Assembly: GCA_037127315.1 (NCBI GenBank) | Contig: JBBBDQ010001453.1 | Coordinates: forward strand, 325,001 to 389,000 | DNA from: Ascarosepion bandense | Lineage: Eukaryota; Mollusca; Cephalopoda; Sepiida; Sepiidae | Direction of reading: 5' to 3' | Length of the DNA stretch: 64,000 nucleotides | Part shown: positions 1-9,915 of the stretch, piece by piece | Layout: every line of letters begins with the position of its first letter | Numbering within the stretch: the first letter of the stretch is position 1 | Made by a program: the position numbers and the translations under genes | The notes under the pieces: generated by a model | Databases searched by the model: none | What the model was told of the DNA's origin: nothing | Seen by the model: only the letters and a program-made list of their open reading frames with translations

Positions 1-130
1 GGTAGATTGTTCTGGCTCCACTGTCCATGTTTAGGGATATTTTGCATGGTTTATTTATTGTTAGCCTTGTTTCCATGGAGTCTGGGTGTTTACAATCAGG
101 TACTGAGACTGAATGGGGCAATAATAAAGC
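1..130. repeat. dispersed repeat, inverted partner at 1.86-1.99 kb
   Basis: This stretch matches the reverse complement of about 1860-1992. Shared blocks include TTTAGGGA, TTATTGTTAGCC and GACTGAATGGGG in the same order. The partner lies next to a B-box-like motif, so both may belong to a diverged tRNA-derived SINE. The left edge is cut by the window. Confidence 0.5.
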
Positions 131-149
131 ACTGTTTCATGTACAGTGT

Positions 150-303
150 AATAACAGGACAGATTAGTTTCTGTAGCCTTGGTTGGCATCTAGTCTACCG
201 CAGAAAGTAATGGCAACCTACTGCAGGATAATCGTCTACCCAGTCAGTCATGTCTCTTTCAAGACATGATCCTCCAAGTATGTATCATGTATGGCACTTG
301 TCT
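150..303 (+). mobile_element. tRNA-derived SINE, core and 3' part only
   Basis: This is a 5'-truncated copy of the commonest SINE in the window. It starts at the 'aacaggacagatt' block and runs through 'accgcagaaagtaatggcaa' and the 3' hairpin region to 'tatggcactt'. The tRNA-like head is absent. Fuller copies at 2108-2410, 20434-20736 and 38901-39206 define the family. Confidence 0.75.
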
Positions 304-781
304 TGAAATTGTGCAGCAATCTAGTTAACAATAATTAGTAAGAAACATGCATTTTTTTTTTTTCCAAAACATTTTTATTGTATCATTTTTCATATATATT
401 TTTTGAAAATTTTATTTATTCATAATGGAAAATGATAGAATTGCAGTTGTGGGAGAGCCCCCTTTCTCCTTTGGCAACCAATATTTTTTCAGACACAATC
501 CACCACTGATGAAGATTGCAAAGGAACCAAAGTTATGATTCAATAGTAATACACTACTTCTATTTAGATTTCTTGTCACTTAAACCTTTGTCATAATAAC
601 TTAAACTTGATACTTAATCTTATCAATAATGATAATTGATGTCAGAACTACAAAAATAATTGTTTTCAGGATAAATATATTATTTTTATTTAGATTATTA
701 TCCTCATCTTTGTTGTTGTTATCACAATATTTCAACCATTTTGCCCTGCTACCTTCTTGTAATGTCTTATCATCTTCATCC
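304..781. other. no gene seen; AT-rich spacer
   Basis: I see no coding domain here. There is a T run near 350. At about 690-745 lies a short minus-strand match to the 'gaggacaatagt' repeat found again near 2.05, 36.0, 41.6 and 55.5 kb. Confidence 0.4.
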
Positions 782-1245
782 TGCAATATTGGCCAAGATA
801 GAACTCACTACACCCCTTCAGTATTCCCTGTGCATTTGGAACCCTGGCATAGTTTATAGCAAAATTCATAATCTTGTCAAATAGTTGAATACTTGATGCT
901 TCGCCAGGGATACCAAGGGTGTTTTTATTGGGACACCAACACTGAATGGGTTGCCTCCAGGCCCCATCCTGTTATTTAACCCATAACTGGAGGGAAGTGA
1001 CAGATTAATAACCATTCCAAGGGTACCAGTGCTTAAGTGAATGCAGGTTACGCAACTGGAATTTGAACTAGGCTCGCTGATTTCTCTTTCTAAGCCAATA
1101 TCCACTGCACCACAATGCACATCCGTCACTGAATGCTTACAGTGCTTGGACTTCCCCAAGCGGTCACCCATCTAAGTACTGACCAGGCTCACATTGTTTA
1201 ACTTTGGTGATCGAACGAGAACCGGTGTATTCAACGCAATATGCC
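782..1245 (-). mobile_element. composite 5S rRNA + tRNA-headed SINE
   Basis: Read on the minus strand, the element begins with a 5S rRNA-like head. It contains 'gatcaccaaagttaaacaat' and 'cagtacttagatgggtgacc', which follow the internal promoter half of 5S rRNA. Next comes a tRNA-like head with A-box 'tggtgcagtggatat' and a B-box-like 'agttcaaattcc'. The shared core 'cccttgg...ccagttatgggttaaataacagg' follows, then a private tail ending in 'ggggtgtagtgagttctatc'. The same order recurs at 25543-25997, which makes this a family rather than a chance junction. 5S-headed SINEs are known as the SINE3 class; joining to a tRNA head is the unusual part. Confidence 0.8.
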
Positions 1246-1704
1246 ATAAGCATATCTTACGGCATATGTCTTGTTATGGAGTGTAAAGTCCAGGGTGAGA
1301 ATTGTCAGCAATTGGCCAGTGTGTCTCATGGGTGTAGTATTCTGATACTGATAGATTACATTTGTCTGGGTTTTGAATATAAGTCCAAAACAGCACAAAT
1401 TCAAGAGAGGGCTGCAAGAATTCTGAAGTATTGATATGCCTCCTATACCCAGGTTAGTGACTGGCTAACACCACCCATGGAGGGGTGTAGAGCCAACATG
1501 TGACATGTATTCCTGTGATATCATTTCTCCCACTTCCTCTTAAAGTCTAAGCTTCTCTCCTAATAAAACAAATAAGAAAAAGAAATCATCCTTTTTGTTT
1601 ATACCAATGGTGAAACATAACAGTCTGTTGATTCATGACTACATGGAAATTTCAAAATGAGCTTTTAATTTAATCTACATTGTTTGATTGCTCTCTCTTT
1701 TTGC
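1246..1704. other. no gene seen
   Basis: The stretch begins with a small inverted match, 'gccataagcatatcttacgg' against the following 'catatg', at the SINE 5' boundary. I recognise no coding region or repeat family in the rest. Confidence 0.35.
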
Positions 1705-2098
1705 AGTCTATTTTTAGGGATTTATTGTGTTGTTCTTGTATTTCCCCAGTTACTTTTCAACTGTTTCAAGTGAGTCTGAGTCTTTACTACTCAATCCAAG
1801 GATTGAACTCGCAATTACAATGTAACCAGATTCATTCACCAGAGCTTTAATCCTGAAGGCTATTTCCCCCATTCAGTCCCTGCAGCTGACTGTACAGACT
1901 CAGACTTCAGAGAAATAAGGCTAGCAATAACTAAATAGTACAAAAATGTCCCTAAACATTGACAGCAAAACCAGAACAATCTACTACTGTGGATTAAAAA
2001 AGGACTCAGTTTGAAATTCTCTGAATGTTACCTGGAGTGAGAAGGCACTTAAAGAAGGCCAGAGAATATAACTGCTGAAATGTGATAACAATACGATG
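1705..2098 (-). mobile_element. diverged tRNA-derived SINE and linked repeat
   Basis: On the minus strand 'gcgagttcaatcctt' resembles a pol III B box, and similar motifs occur near 35.55 and 36.2 kb. From 1860 to 1992 the sequence is the inverted partner of 1-130. The last 100 bases ('aaagaaggccagagaatata', 'ctgctgaaatgtgataacaa') match a repeat seen at 35.93-36.07 kb and in the foldbacks at 41.5 and 55.3 kb. Confidence 0.45.
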
Positions 2099-2419
2099 AG
2101 TCTTAATGTCAGTCAGTCAGTTAAGTGCCATACGTGATACACGCTTGGGCGATCATGTCTTGAAAGAGACATGACTGACTGGGCAGAAGATTATCCCACA
2201 GTAGGTTGTCATTGCTTTCTGCGGTAGACTGGTTGCTGACTAAGGCTATAGAACCCAATCTGTCCTGTTATTTAATCCATAACTGCAAGGAATAGATGGA
2301 TTAATACCTTTCCCAAGGGTATTTGTGCGTAAGTGAATGCAATGAATTTGGCTGGAATTTGAACTCGGCTCCCCGAATTTTCGTTCTGAGCTGATATCCA
2401 ATGCACCACAAGTCTTAAT
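2099..2419 (-). mobile_element. near full-length tRNA-derived SINE with 9-bp TSD
   Basis: The body spans 2108-2410 and is flanked by the direct repeat AGTCTTAAT (2099-2107 and 2411-2419), the mark of target-primed insertion. On the minus strand it has a tRNA-like head with B box 'gagttcaaattcc', the core ('cccttgggaaaggtattaat'), the 'ctaccgcagaaagtaatggc'-type block with small changes, a stem-loop, and a tail of GACT repeats at the 3' end. Its 3' hairpin pairs TCATGTCTC-like arms. This copy defines the boundaries of the family. Confidence 0.88.
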
Positions 2420-2489
2420 CTCTCTTAGCTGTTTTATAATCAGATCAAAATCTATAGAAGCTAGCAAAAGAAAGTGTGAAGAAAAGACT

Positions 2490-2712
2490 AAGTATAAGCT
2501 AAAAGAAGACAGAATACATGGTTATCAGCAAAAGGATGAGCCCAAAGGACAAATTACAAATTGGAGATGTTAAAATCAAAAAAAGTACAAAAATTTAAAT
2601 ATCTGGGAATGTTCTAACAAATGACAGAAAGTGCGACACTGAGCTCTGAAGATATATTGATTTGGCCAAAGATGCATCCCAAAAGCCAATTTGAATTCTA
2701 GTTAAATTTGTT
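2490..2712 (+). pseudogene. LINE family 2 fragment (region after RT)
   Basis: Translation gives a run like KFKYLGM...NDRKCDTEL, with frame breaks. It matches the better copy at 24843-25034 (KFKCLGSVLKEDNKCDTEIG). This segment follows the reverse transcriptase in a non-LTR element whose C-terminal motif is MLRxxWTxHVSN. Here it is short and broken by stops. Confidence 0.65.
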
Positions 2713-2721
2713 GCATTTACT

Positions 2722-2935
2722 TATCCGTGAAGACCCTTGGGAAAGGTATTAATCTATTACTTCTCTCTCTAGTTATGGAATAAATAGCAGGACAGATTGA
2801 ATTTATAGCCTTGGTTAGCAATCAGTTTACCTCAAAAAGTAATGGCAACCTACTGCGAAAAAATCTGCCCAGTCAGTCATATTTCTTTTCAGACATGATT
2901 GCACAAACGTGTATCATATATGGCAACTAAGTGAG
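2722..2935 (+). mobile_element. tRNA-derived SINE, core and 3' part
   Basis: It begins at 'cccttgggaaaggtattaat' and continues through 'agcaggacagatt', 'aaagtaatggcaacctactg' and 'cagtcagtcat' to 'atatggcaactaagtgag'. The head is missing. It lies directly downstream of the family-2 LINE piece. Confidence 0.8.
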
Positions 2936-3554
2936 AGTATCTCTTTTGTTGACAAATCAAGAGAGACATTTCTTGGGAGTGACAAAGCCACATTTTTGGT
3001 TCTATTCATTTTGGTTATAAATAAAATGGAAAGGGATGAACAGTGATATAAGACAGTTCTTATCTGGTGAGAGAATCTATGAAATTGTTCTTACTTCTAA
3101 GTCTCCAGGGTTTGGCAAGACAGAAGATGCATTATGAAAGCATCAAATGGTTTGTATCAGTTGCAGGAATTTGAAATTGAGGACATTGCTCATTTCTCCA
3201 GAGAACAAATTATGTGGAAGACAGAAAAAAAATAAAAATAAATGACGAGAAGAAAATGATTTCATCAGAACTTTGCTTACTGGGTATCTTGGGGCACAAT
3301 TTAATTGGGCGTACAAGATAAACTCTCCTAAATTTCTTATTTTTGAATATCTTTTGAGACTTTGAGAATTTCTGGCATATATCTGGTGCCAAATGCAGAG
3401 GACTTTATGACTGAACAGTATATATTTACCAAATATATGCACATATATATGACGATAACCATTTTTATCATAAATGCTTTAATTCCTCAACAATGACAAC
3501 CATTCTTTTGTCATTTAATTTCATCTTTATAGTAAAATTATAAGCAATGAATAT
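2936..3554. other. no gene seen
   Basis: The stretch is AT-rich with no recognisable domain. Minus-strand open frames at 3143-3442 and 3210-3392 are low-complexity F/S/K-rich translations without family features. Confidence 0.35.
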
Positions 3555-3955
3555 CCTCTTTTATATGCCTTCAGGACATAGACGATCATGGCCCTCCACA
3601 TTTCCCTCTCTCTTGTAGCTCTTAACAACCCCACTCTGTTGTCCATCTACTCATCCAAGTATTATACACTTTGCTTTCCCTTGTCTTTACTTCCCTCTAT
3701 CCATCCCATGAGTGAGCATCATATTCTCCAAGCCCTCTTTCCTCACTACATATCCCATAAACTTCCTGATGTTAAGTATCAGTTTCCTTTTTATGTACAT
3801 CCTCTCCAAAACTTCCTTGTTGCTCACATGTTCTGCCCATGGTATTCTCAGCATTCTTCTGTTGGAAGGCAACGAATATACATTATCTAATAGTTCTGTT
3901 TTGATATTAATGATTGCCTTAATTCCTAACCATTGGCAATCCATTTCTTCTTAAT
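3555..3955 (-). pseudogene. LINE family 2, 3' coding end and tail
   Basis: The minus-strand frame 3944-3687 reads MLRIPWAEHVSNKEVLERM followed by KRKLILNIRK and RKEGLENMMLT. This is the C-terminal segment of family 2. The 3' end, 'ggccatgatcgtctatgtcc' then 'tgaagg', is the conserved terminus shared with copies at 37.74-38.08 and 47.64-48.03 kb. The copy is 5'-truncated. Confidence 0.8.
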
Positions 3956-4859
3956 TTTAATCATCTGCTTTCTGAAGACACACTATGCATGAGTGATTTC
4001 AACCCATATATGTGGAGAGAATTTATTAGGTGCTCAGTTGTGCAGTATCCCTATGACCACACCCGGTTATGGGGTACATGATGATGAATGATATATTAGA
4101 TAGGTGGGCAGTGTAATGGTTATTGGTGTGAGAAATGGTAATGTTCTAGCAGTAATAGTTGCTTTTATTTTGTTGTAATTCCCTTAGAATGAATCTTTCT
4201 TCCAAGTAAAACAATAGAGTAAACTTACCTCTTTATCATTTATAGGGCAACTTGTCTCGGAGATGAAAAACTGCATTCAAAACCATGCTGAACACAACTA
4301 GAAATCACTCGATCTTTATCAAAAACAAGCATAGCAATGCACAAATTACATATTAAAATATAGGGAAGTTGTGGTGAGCCATAGTTTTGTCCATCATGAA
4401 GGAATATAGCATTTAAAAGAATGTAATGTCATATAAGTAATCTTAGTAGCTTGTTCAAAATTACAGAAATCTTTTTGAATAAGTCTGGTTTAAGTGAGTG
4501 ACTAATTTCTAAGTGCTTCTTGACTATTTTGAGATGACAATTAAAGATAATTTGCATTGTTAAAATTTTAAAAGTTCTAACCAAAATAACTGATGTTGAA
4601 ATTTGAGAGCCAACATTTCCTCTATCTAAACATGAAACCAGAGAAGTGGGTCAGCACTGTCATCTGATCTCTGTTGATTCATATTCTGTGTATCATGACC
4701 TTCCAAGATGTGGGTGATCATGGTTCTCCACAATTTCTTATTCTTTGTAACTCTTAAATTTAAAGTTTAGCACAAGGCCACAGGTCTCAAGCACTCAGTG
4801 AAGAATAAAGCTACTTGTATATTTTTGTCATTCTTTTAATGTATATAATGAATCCATCA
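3956..4859. other. mostly unrecognised; short LINE tail near 4.7 kb
   Basis: At about 4700-4765 on the minus strand the LINE family 2 terminus is recognisable ('gagaaccatgatcaccca'). The rest is AT-rich, without coding sequence or clear repeat structure. Confidence 0.4.
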
Positions 4860-5645
4860 ATTGTGCCCCCCTCTATTGTGGGAGGGATCTATTCTTTTCT
4901 TTGCAGAATTTTTCCCAATATCATGAGACTATCGCTACTCTCTTATGATTTCCATGGCAAATATTCAGATGAGTGTTTCATTCTTTAGTTTCACCAGTTC
5001 AGACCTTTACTACTAGGTGTACACCATGCTATTTCTATAGAGTCAAATCACCCTCATTTTCTCTGTATTTAAAATCTCAGGAGAAGGTTCAATTCAGACA
5101 GCTCCTTTCTAAACACTGCTGCTTCATGGAAAAGACTCCTCCATGTATACTGTTGTCCTGGATATGACGATAAATTGCATTCGGCAGCTAGGCTTCTGAT
5201 CAAAAAGATTTTGAAGAGTGTGAAACCACCTCTTAATTGTTGTAGTTACCATGGCCACCCTGACATTGGGTGGTAGCACTTGATAGGGTCCCAGCTATGG
5301 GTAAATAGTGAATCCCCCAAGCAGGAAAATATAAAAATACACAAGAAGAAAATTACTAGTAATACATTATTGAAAAAAAAATAACCAAAGTTGTCAAGAA
5401 AATAAAATTAATGACTCATAAGAAGTTGATATATCATAAACCAAACGGAACCCTAGAAACTGTAATCATAGGCTCTTCAAGTCAAGAATCAATTGTTATT
5501 TATCCTCCTCATTGTCATAATTTTCACATACTACCAACCACCTTTTTCATTTTTATCTGATACCACATTCCCCAAAATCAAATTAACACTAATACTCTAC
5601 CCTGAGTAGCTTTTAAGCATTGTATCGGGTGAACTTCAATATAAA
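4860..5645. repeat. dispersed repeat family R, long copy
   Basis: Three blocks recur elsewhere in the same style. 'atttccatggcaaat...gttcagacctt' recurs at 42.88-43.1 kb. 'aattgcat(c/t)cggcag...ggtggtagcac' recurs at 11.56-11.73 and 41.0-41.17 kb. 'ctctaccctgagtagctttt' recurs at 43.2 kb. No protein motif is visible. It may be a large non-autonomous element or the untranslated end of one. Confidence 0.55.
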
Positions 5646-5894
5646 ATAAAGGTCTGTTAGACTAGCTGTCTAACTATTACCTCATGGCAAATCATCCTTC
5701 ACTTGGTTTCAAATCAAACATATATATTGCCTTGGCACTAAGAATTCACCTTCCAATCACAATTCTTTTTAAAGTATATAAAATATTGATCAAGAAACTG
5801 GTTGTTGAATCTTTTTCTATCTGTACATTTTCAAAATGTGATTAAAAGAAAAAAAAAACAGGGTATAAACTAATGAGATATAATAAATCTGATC

Positions 5895-6020
5895 ACAGTG
5901 AAATTGTTCAACTGAGTTCATCTCCTCTTCTCCCCCAACTATAGGCTAAATAGCAAAGTAGACGGGACTCTCTCACCTAACCTTGGATGGCAGCCAAGCT
6001 AAGAGAACTCTGAATTCAAA
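5895..6020 (+). mobile_element. SINE core variant fragment
   Basis: The block 'ccccaactataggctaaata' followed by 'ccttggatggcagccaagct' and 'gaattcaaaacca' is a diverged SINE core. Similar variants are at 22.8-22.98 and 56.1-56.23 kb. Confidence 0.5.
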
Positions 6021-6230
6021 ACCATGGTAAATGCAAAGATAAAATACATCAGTCTCTTTCCTAATAAATTACCATAATTTAAAGATAGAAAAGAAAATAT
6101 GGAGGGCTATGCCCTGAAATGACATGGCATTAAAAAACATAACGATAAAAGACTTAATATTCATAAATAAGAATTCATTAGAAACAAGTTCAAGTTTGCT
6201 TGTTTAACAGCATAACTCCTTATGGGTCAT

Positions 6231-6456
6231 TTAACCCTCTAGGGCCATTCGTATATTTGATACAGTATTCCCCTATAAGGAAACATTTGGTATTTCCCTA
6301 TAAGGAAACATTTGGTATTCATTGACTGAGCAGTCAGTACTGCTTTCATTTGAAATTTATAAATATTTCTCTTTAAAAATTTTTCAGGAAAATATTTCTT
6401 TCAAGGCTTGTTTTCATACTGTATCAAATATGATATGAATGGCCCTAGAGGGTTAA
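6231..6456. mobile_element. piggyBac-type MITE with TTAA target duplication
   Basis: TTAA stands at both ends (6231-6234 and 6453-6456). Just inside, each terminus reads CCCTCTAGGGCCATTC inward. TTAA duplication plus termini starting CCC is the signature of piggyBac elements. The body is only about 218 bp, so it must be moved in trans. A second copy with the same ends lies at 38125-38354. An internal direct repeat, 'ccctataaggaaacatttgg', sits near the left end. Confidence 0.85.
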
Positions 6457-6459
6457 CAC

Positions 6460-7160
6460 TAAAATTTAATTCTCTGAGGAACTTTGAAGTAATAAAAAAT
6501 TGTTATTCTGCTTTCACAACTGAGTGCATGGTAAATGATACTCAGCTTTGTGTGCATACACATGTTTGTGTGAATATAATTATCAGAGGCAGGGATATAT
6601 GAGTTTTATGTTTGTAGATTTAATAGTTATATTTTGGAATACAATTTTATTTAAGAATTTGTAGGATATAATGTGGATTAATATCATGAAAGAATTCTTT
6701 CATGTTGGCTGGTTGATTGAATTTGTTTAGCAACATATCAACTTTTGTGGATTATTTAATGCTGAAATCTAAATATTTTTAACATTATTTTATGGTTTCA
6801 ACTAAGTCTTTTGAATTCAATTACACACCTTCAAATACCAATATTGTTGGTAATTCTACTATAGAATGCATTGCTGATGATTTTGCTATAACTATGCATT
6901 GTAATTTTACTAAAAAAATATATTTTTATACTTTTATAATGGTTTATTTTTAATTGGGAGTTCACTATTTGCCCATAGTTGGGACCATGACAGGTGTTTT
7001 CACCACAGGTCAAGATGGATCTGGAAACAACAGCAATTATGACAGGATTCCACACTTCTCAAAATCTCTGATCTCCCAATCTGAGGCCTTGCTGCAGGAT
7101 GTAGTTTATTATCCTACCTAGGACTGCATAAAAAAAATGAAAAAGAGTGCCTGATTTTTA
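6460..7160. other. no gene seen
   Basis: The stretch is AT-rich and of apparently unique sequence. Short open frames show no domain. Confidence 0.35.
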
Positions 7161-7164
7161 TGGG

Positions 7165-7720
7165 TTATATATTTTTTTTTTAATCGTATCACCCTGAGCA
7201 AGGCGGAAATGCCACTGATGTGCAGGGGGCTATGTAATAGTGAAAAGATTGGAAAAAATAGAAAGCCGGAAACCACATCCTAAACAGGGAACAAGGGATG
7301 AGCCTCTTAACCTGTTCAATAGACGTGGGTGGAGTGTGAACCGGGCGATAGATCTATCTACTCCAATTGAAAAAAAAAAAGAAACCAAAGTGAGAAGATT
7401 GGAAAATAGAAAGCCGGAAACCACATCCTAAACAGGGAACAAGGGATGAGCCTCTTAATCTGTTCAATAGACGTGGGTGGAGTGTGAACCGGGCGATAGA
7501 CAGATCTATCTACTCCAATTGAGAGAAAAAAAAAAAGAAGAAACCAAAGTGAGAAGATTGGAAAAGAGACAGCCGGAAACCACATCCTAAACAGGGAACA
7601 AGGAATGAGCCTCTTAACCTGTTAAATAGACGTGGGTGGAGTGTGAACTGGGCAATAGATTTATCTACTCCAATTGAGAAAAAAAAGAAACCAAAGTGAG
7701 AAGATTGGAGAAGAGAAATA
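7165..7720 (-). mobile_element. LINE-derived element: tandem monomers plus LINE 3' tail
   Basis: On the minus strand about three monomers of 148-159 bp ('gaaagccggaaaccacatcc' on the plus strand at 7261, about 7409 and about 7568) run straight into the family-1 LINE 3' terminus at 7165-7215 ('gtgcagggggct' and 'caccctgagcaaggcgg' on plus) and its poly-A. All LINE coding sequence is missing. One monomer sits at the 5' extreme of the fuller LINE at 15.86 kb, so these look like LINE 5' promoter monomers joined to its tail. Monomers are separated by A-rich linkers. Confidence 0.7.
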
Positions 7721-7724
7721 CCCA

Positions 7725-7910
7725 TTTACATGACTGAATGTTGGACATTCTCTCTAAGAATAATGAAAAAGCTTGAGGTAGTAGAAATGTGGTTCTACAG
7801 AAAGATGCTGAGAATTCCATGGATGGAGAGAGTAAACAATGAAATCTTAAAGAAAAGAGAGACATGATTGCCTATGTTCTGAAGGGATGTGGCAAATAGA
7901 AGAAAAGAAG
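7725..7910 (+). pseudogene. LINE family 2, deleted 3' fragment
   Basis: It contains the 'gaatgttggacattctct' block, the segment encoding the MLRIPW motif, and then, after an internal deletion, the family terminus 'gacatgattgcctatgttct' and 'gaagggatg'. The reading frame is broken. Confidence 0.7.
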
Positions 7911-8645
7911 AATCTACTTTCACAGTATGTACAGTTTATCTCCAAAGGTCCACAAATGACCCTAAGGGGCAGAGGTCATACCTCCTGTGGTAAATGTCTA
8001 TATCTGGATGATGCTAGTCAAAAGAAAAATAATTAGTCCCAATGCCTGATTTGTGGGACAGCTGTCTCTACCAGTGGCTATTATATTATAACAAAGATAG
8101 GGTCAAGACCTACAGAGACAGATGAAGGTTGTGACAGTGCTTGGGAATAACCTGGCACGTGTCAGGGCTTTGTATTGTGATGAGTAAAAGTGCAGATACA
8201 CACAAAGGCACTTATAAATAAAGGAAGTTTGAAACAAGTGCTTTATATTTACATACAAGAAGCATTGTTTGACCCAAACATATTTGAATGTGGGTGCATC
8301 TCTTTTTAAAGAAGGGGTAGTTTATTTATATCTATGCACTATAGAAAGCCTTCATTGACATTTGCTGATAAAGCAGTTTATGGTTTAATTAAAAAAGCAC
8401 AGCCATGATAAGACAAGATTCAAAAGATGAAGGATATGGGTTCAAATGTTGTTGGAATTTTATTCTTTATTCCTGCTCATTTAAATTGCTTAACAGTACA
8501 TAAGCTAACAGTACATAAGCTAACATCTTAACAGTCATAAGCTAACGACCCAAGAGTTGCAACGATATGCTATAGGGCAAAGGTGAAAAATTGCTCATAA
8601 AAAAATTACTAATAATGGCTATATTTATTTGCTTTCTTTATTATT
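7911..8645. other. no gene seen
   Basis: A short triplicated motif, 'acagtacataagctaac', lies at 8490-8545. Otherwise I recognise nothing. Confidence 0.35.
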
Positions 8646-8647
8646 AT

Positions 8648-8792
8648 TCAGTCGGTTAATTGTCGTATGTGATATATGCTTGGGCGATCATGTCTCTTTC
8701 GAGGCATGACTGACTAGGCAGAAGATTTTCCTGCAGTAGGTTGCTATTACTTTCTATTGTAGACTGGTTGCCAACCAAAACTATAAATTTTA
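8648..8792 (-). mobile_element. tRNA-derived SINE, 3' part
   Basis: The minus strand carries the SINE 3' third: the 'ccaacc' and 'gtagcaacctactgc'-type block, the stem-loop (plus-strand TCATGTCTCTTTCGAGGCAT), and the terminal 'tacgacaatta' region. The head and most of the core are missing. Confidence 0.7.
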
Positions 8793-8814
8793 TTTATGGT
8801 CTGTTTTTCTATAA

Positions 8815-8969
8815 TAAAACTGTACGTCTGTTTCGTTGTATCACAGCTTATCAGTACGGTTAGACATCTAATTGCTTTTTACCCAGGATTGAAACCCAAC
8901 TGTATGGGTGTCAGTCGGCAATTCTATCTCTGAGCTATGGGCGCTTGATAGAAGGAGACAGACTTTTAG
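8815..8969 (-). mobile_element. tRNA-derived SINE, second family
   Basis: On the minus strand 'catagctcagagatagaat' fits a pol III A box and 'gggtttcaatcctggg' (B box) follows at normal tRNA spacing. The family continues 'gctgtgatacaacgaaaca'. Other copies are at 43.69, 46.86 and 47.16 kb on plus. All start with an 'aaaagtctg(c/t)ctcctt' leader that lies upstream of the tRNA-like part. Confidence 0.85.
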
Positions 8970-8976
8970 TGTGTGA

Positions 8977-9488
8977 CTAGCAGTATAGCCCGGCATTGCT
9001 TGGGCATAATGAAAGCTTTAAAACTAATCCATGGTCGTGGAGCTCAGACTCTTTGGACGTTGGCACGAAAGACTAAAAAGCAATAGTTGTTTCCAGTTAA
9101 AGCGAAACCGTAGACTGAAAGAAAAATGAATGGATGTAAGTCAAATTTTGATTTCCTGGTATCGATATCGAATTTTCTGCACTATTGTAAGAACTGCAAC
9201 CTTGAAACTTTGAAATATCGTTTCTTATGTCTTTGTCTATGAGTGTATCAAATTTGATTAAAATCGGACCACACCTTCTATAACCCGATTTTTTTCAATT
9301 ATCGATTTTCGATATTTATTGGGGGTACCTCGACACAAAACCTAGCTAAGAACACTCGCAGACGCTTATAGTACAACAGTGTAAATTTTCAAGAAAATCG
9401 ATTCCGCTGTTTCGGAGTCTATGGGTAACGGATACACACAGACACAGACACACACAGAGACAAAGTTCCATTTATAAATAAGTTTAGA
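8977..9488 (-). mobile_element. non-autonomous Helitron
   Basis: On the minus strand the element starts TCTAAACTTATTTATAAATG and ends '...ccgggctatactgCTAG' followed by T. Helitrons start TC and end CTRR, usually with a GC-rich hairpin shortly before the end. Here 'cccaagcaatgccggg' can fold that way. There is no target duplication, as expected for this class. No Rep/helicase coding sequence is present. The family is shared with copies at 28.6, 29.8 and 50.4 kb. Confidence 0.8.
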
Positions 9489-9524
9489 TAGATAGATTTA
9501 GATATATCATATATATAGATATCT

Positions 9525-9796
9525 CCACCAGCCTGAATATTTGAGAAATCTTGTTAGGAAAATATTTTTCTTCCAGCAGTATTTGAACTAGAGTAGAATG
9601 TTCTAAGAAATCAGGAATTTGTGTATTTATAGCTTAATTCGACATTGTTAAACCATGACATTTTCTTTGGTCAAATGGTACGACACTTCAGATTTATTTG
9701 TGGCATCTCCCAGGTAAAAGGGAGTTGCAGGTTCAAATCCTGCCAAAAGATAGATATATTTTCCTAACAAGATTTCTCAAATTTTCAGGCCAGTGG
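9525..9796. repeat. inverted repeat with tRNA-like motifs (foldback A)
   Basis: The left arm (9525-9600) contains 'ttgagaaatcttgttaggaa'. The right arm (about 9725-9796) contains its complement 'cctaacaagatttctcaa'. The right arm carries 'gcaggttcaaatcctgc', a good B-box/T-arm; the left arm has a diverged inverted version. The two tRNA-like motifs point outward, and TA-rich sequence follows each arm. The design matches the larger foldback at 10.47-11.14 kb. Confidence 0.7.
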
Positions 9797-9875
9797 ATAT
9801 ATATAAATGCACTATTTAATTATAGAAAAACAGTCTATCCTCCCAAATACAAATATCCATTAAAAATAATGTTCA

Positions 9876-9879
<4 letters not shown>

Positions 9880-9915
<36 letters not shown>

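Noticed and set aside
1130..1245. 5S rRNA gene
   Set aside because: Only part of the 5S sequence is present, it is joined to a tRNA-like head, and the unit recurs as a dispersed element.
7220..7720. CRISPR-like array
   Set aside because: The repeats are ~150-bp tandem monomers with A-rich linkers and no unique spacers, in an animal genome.
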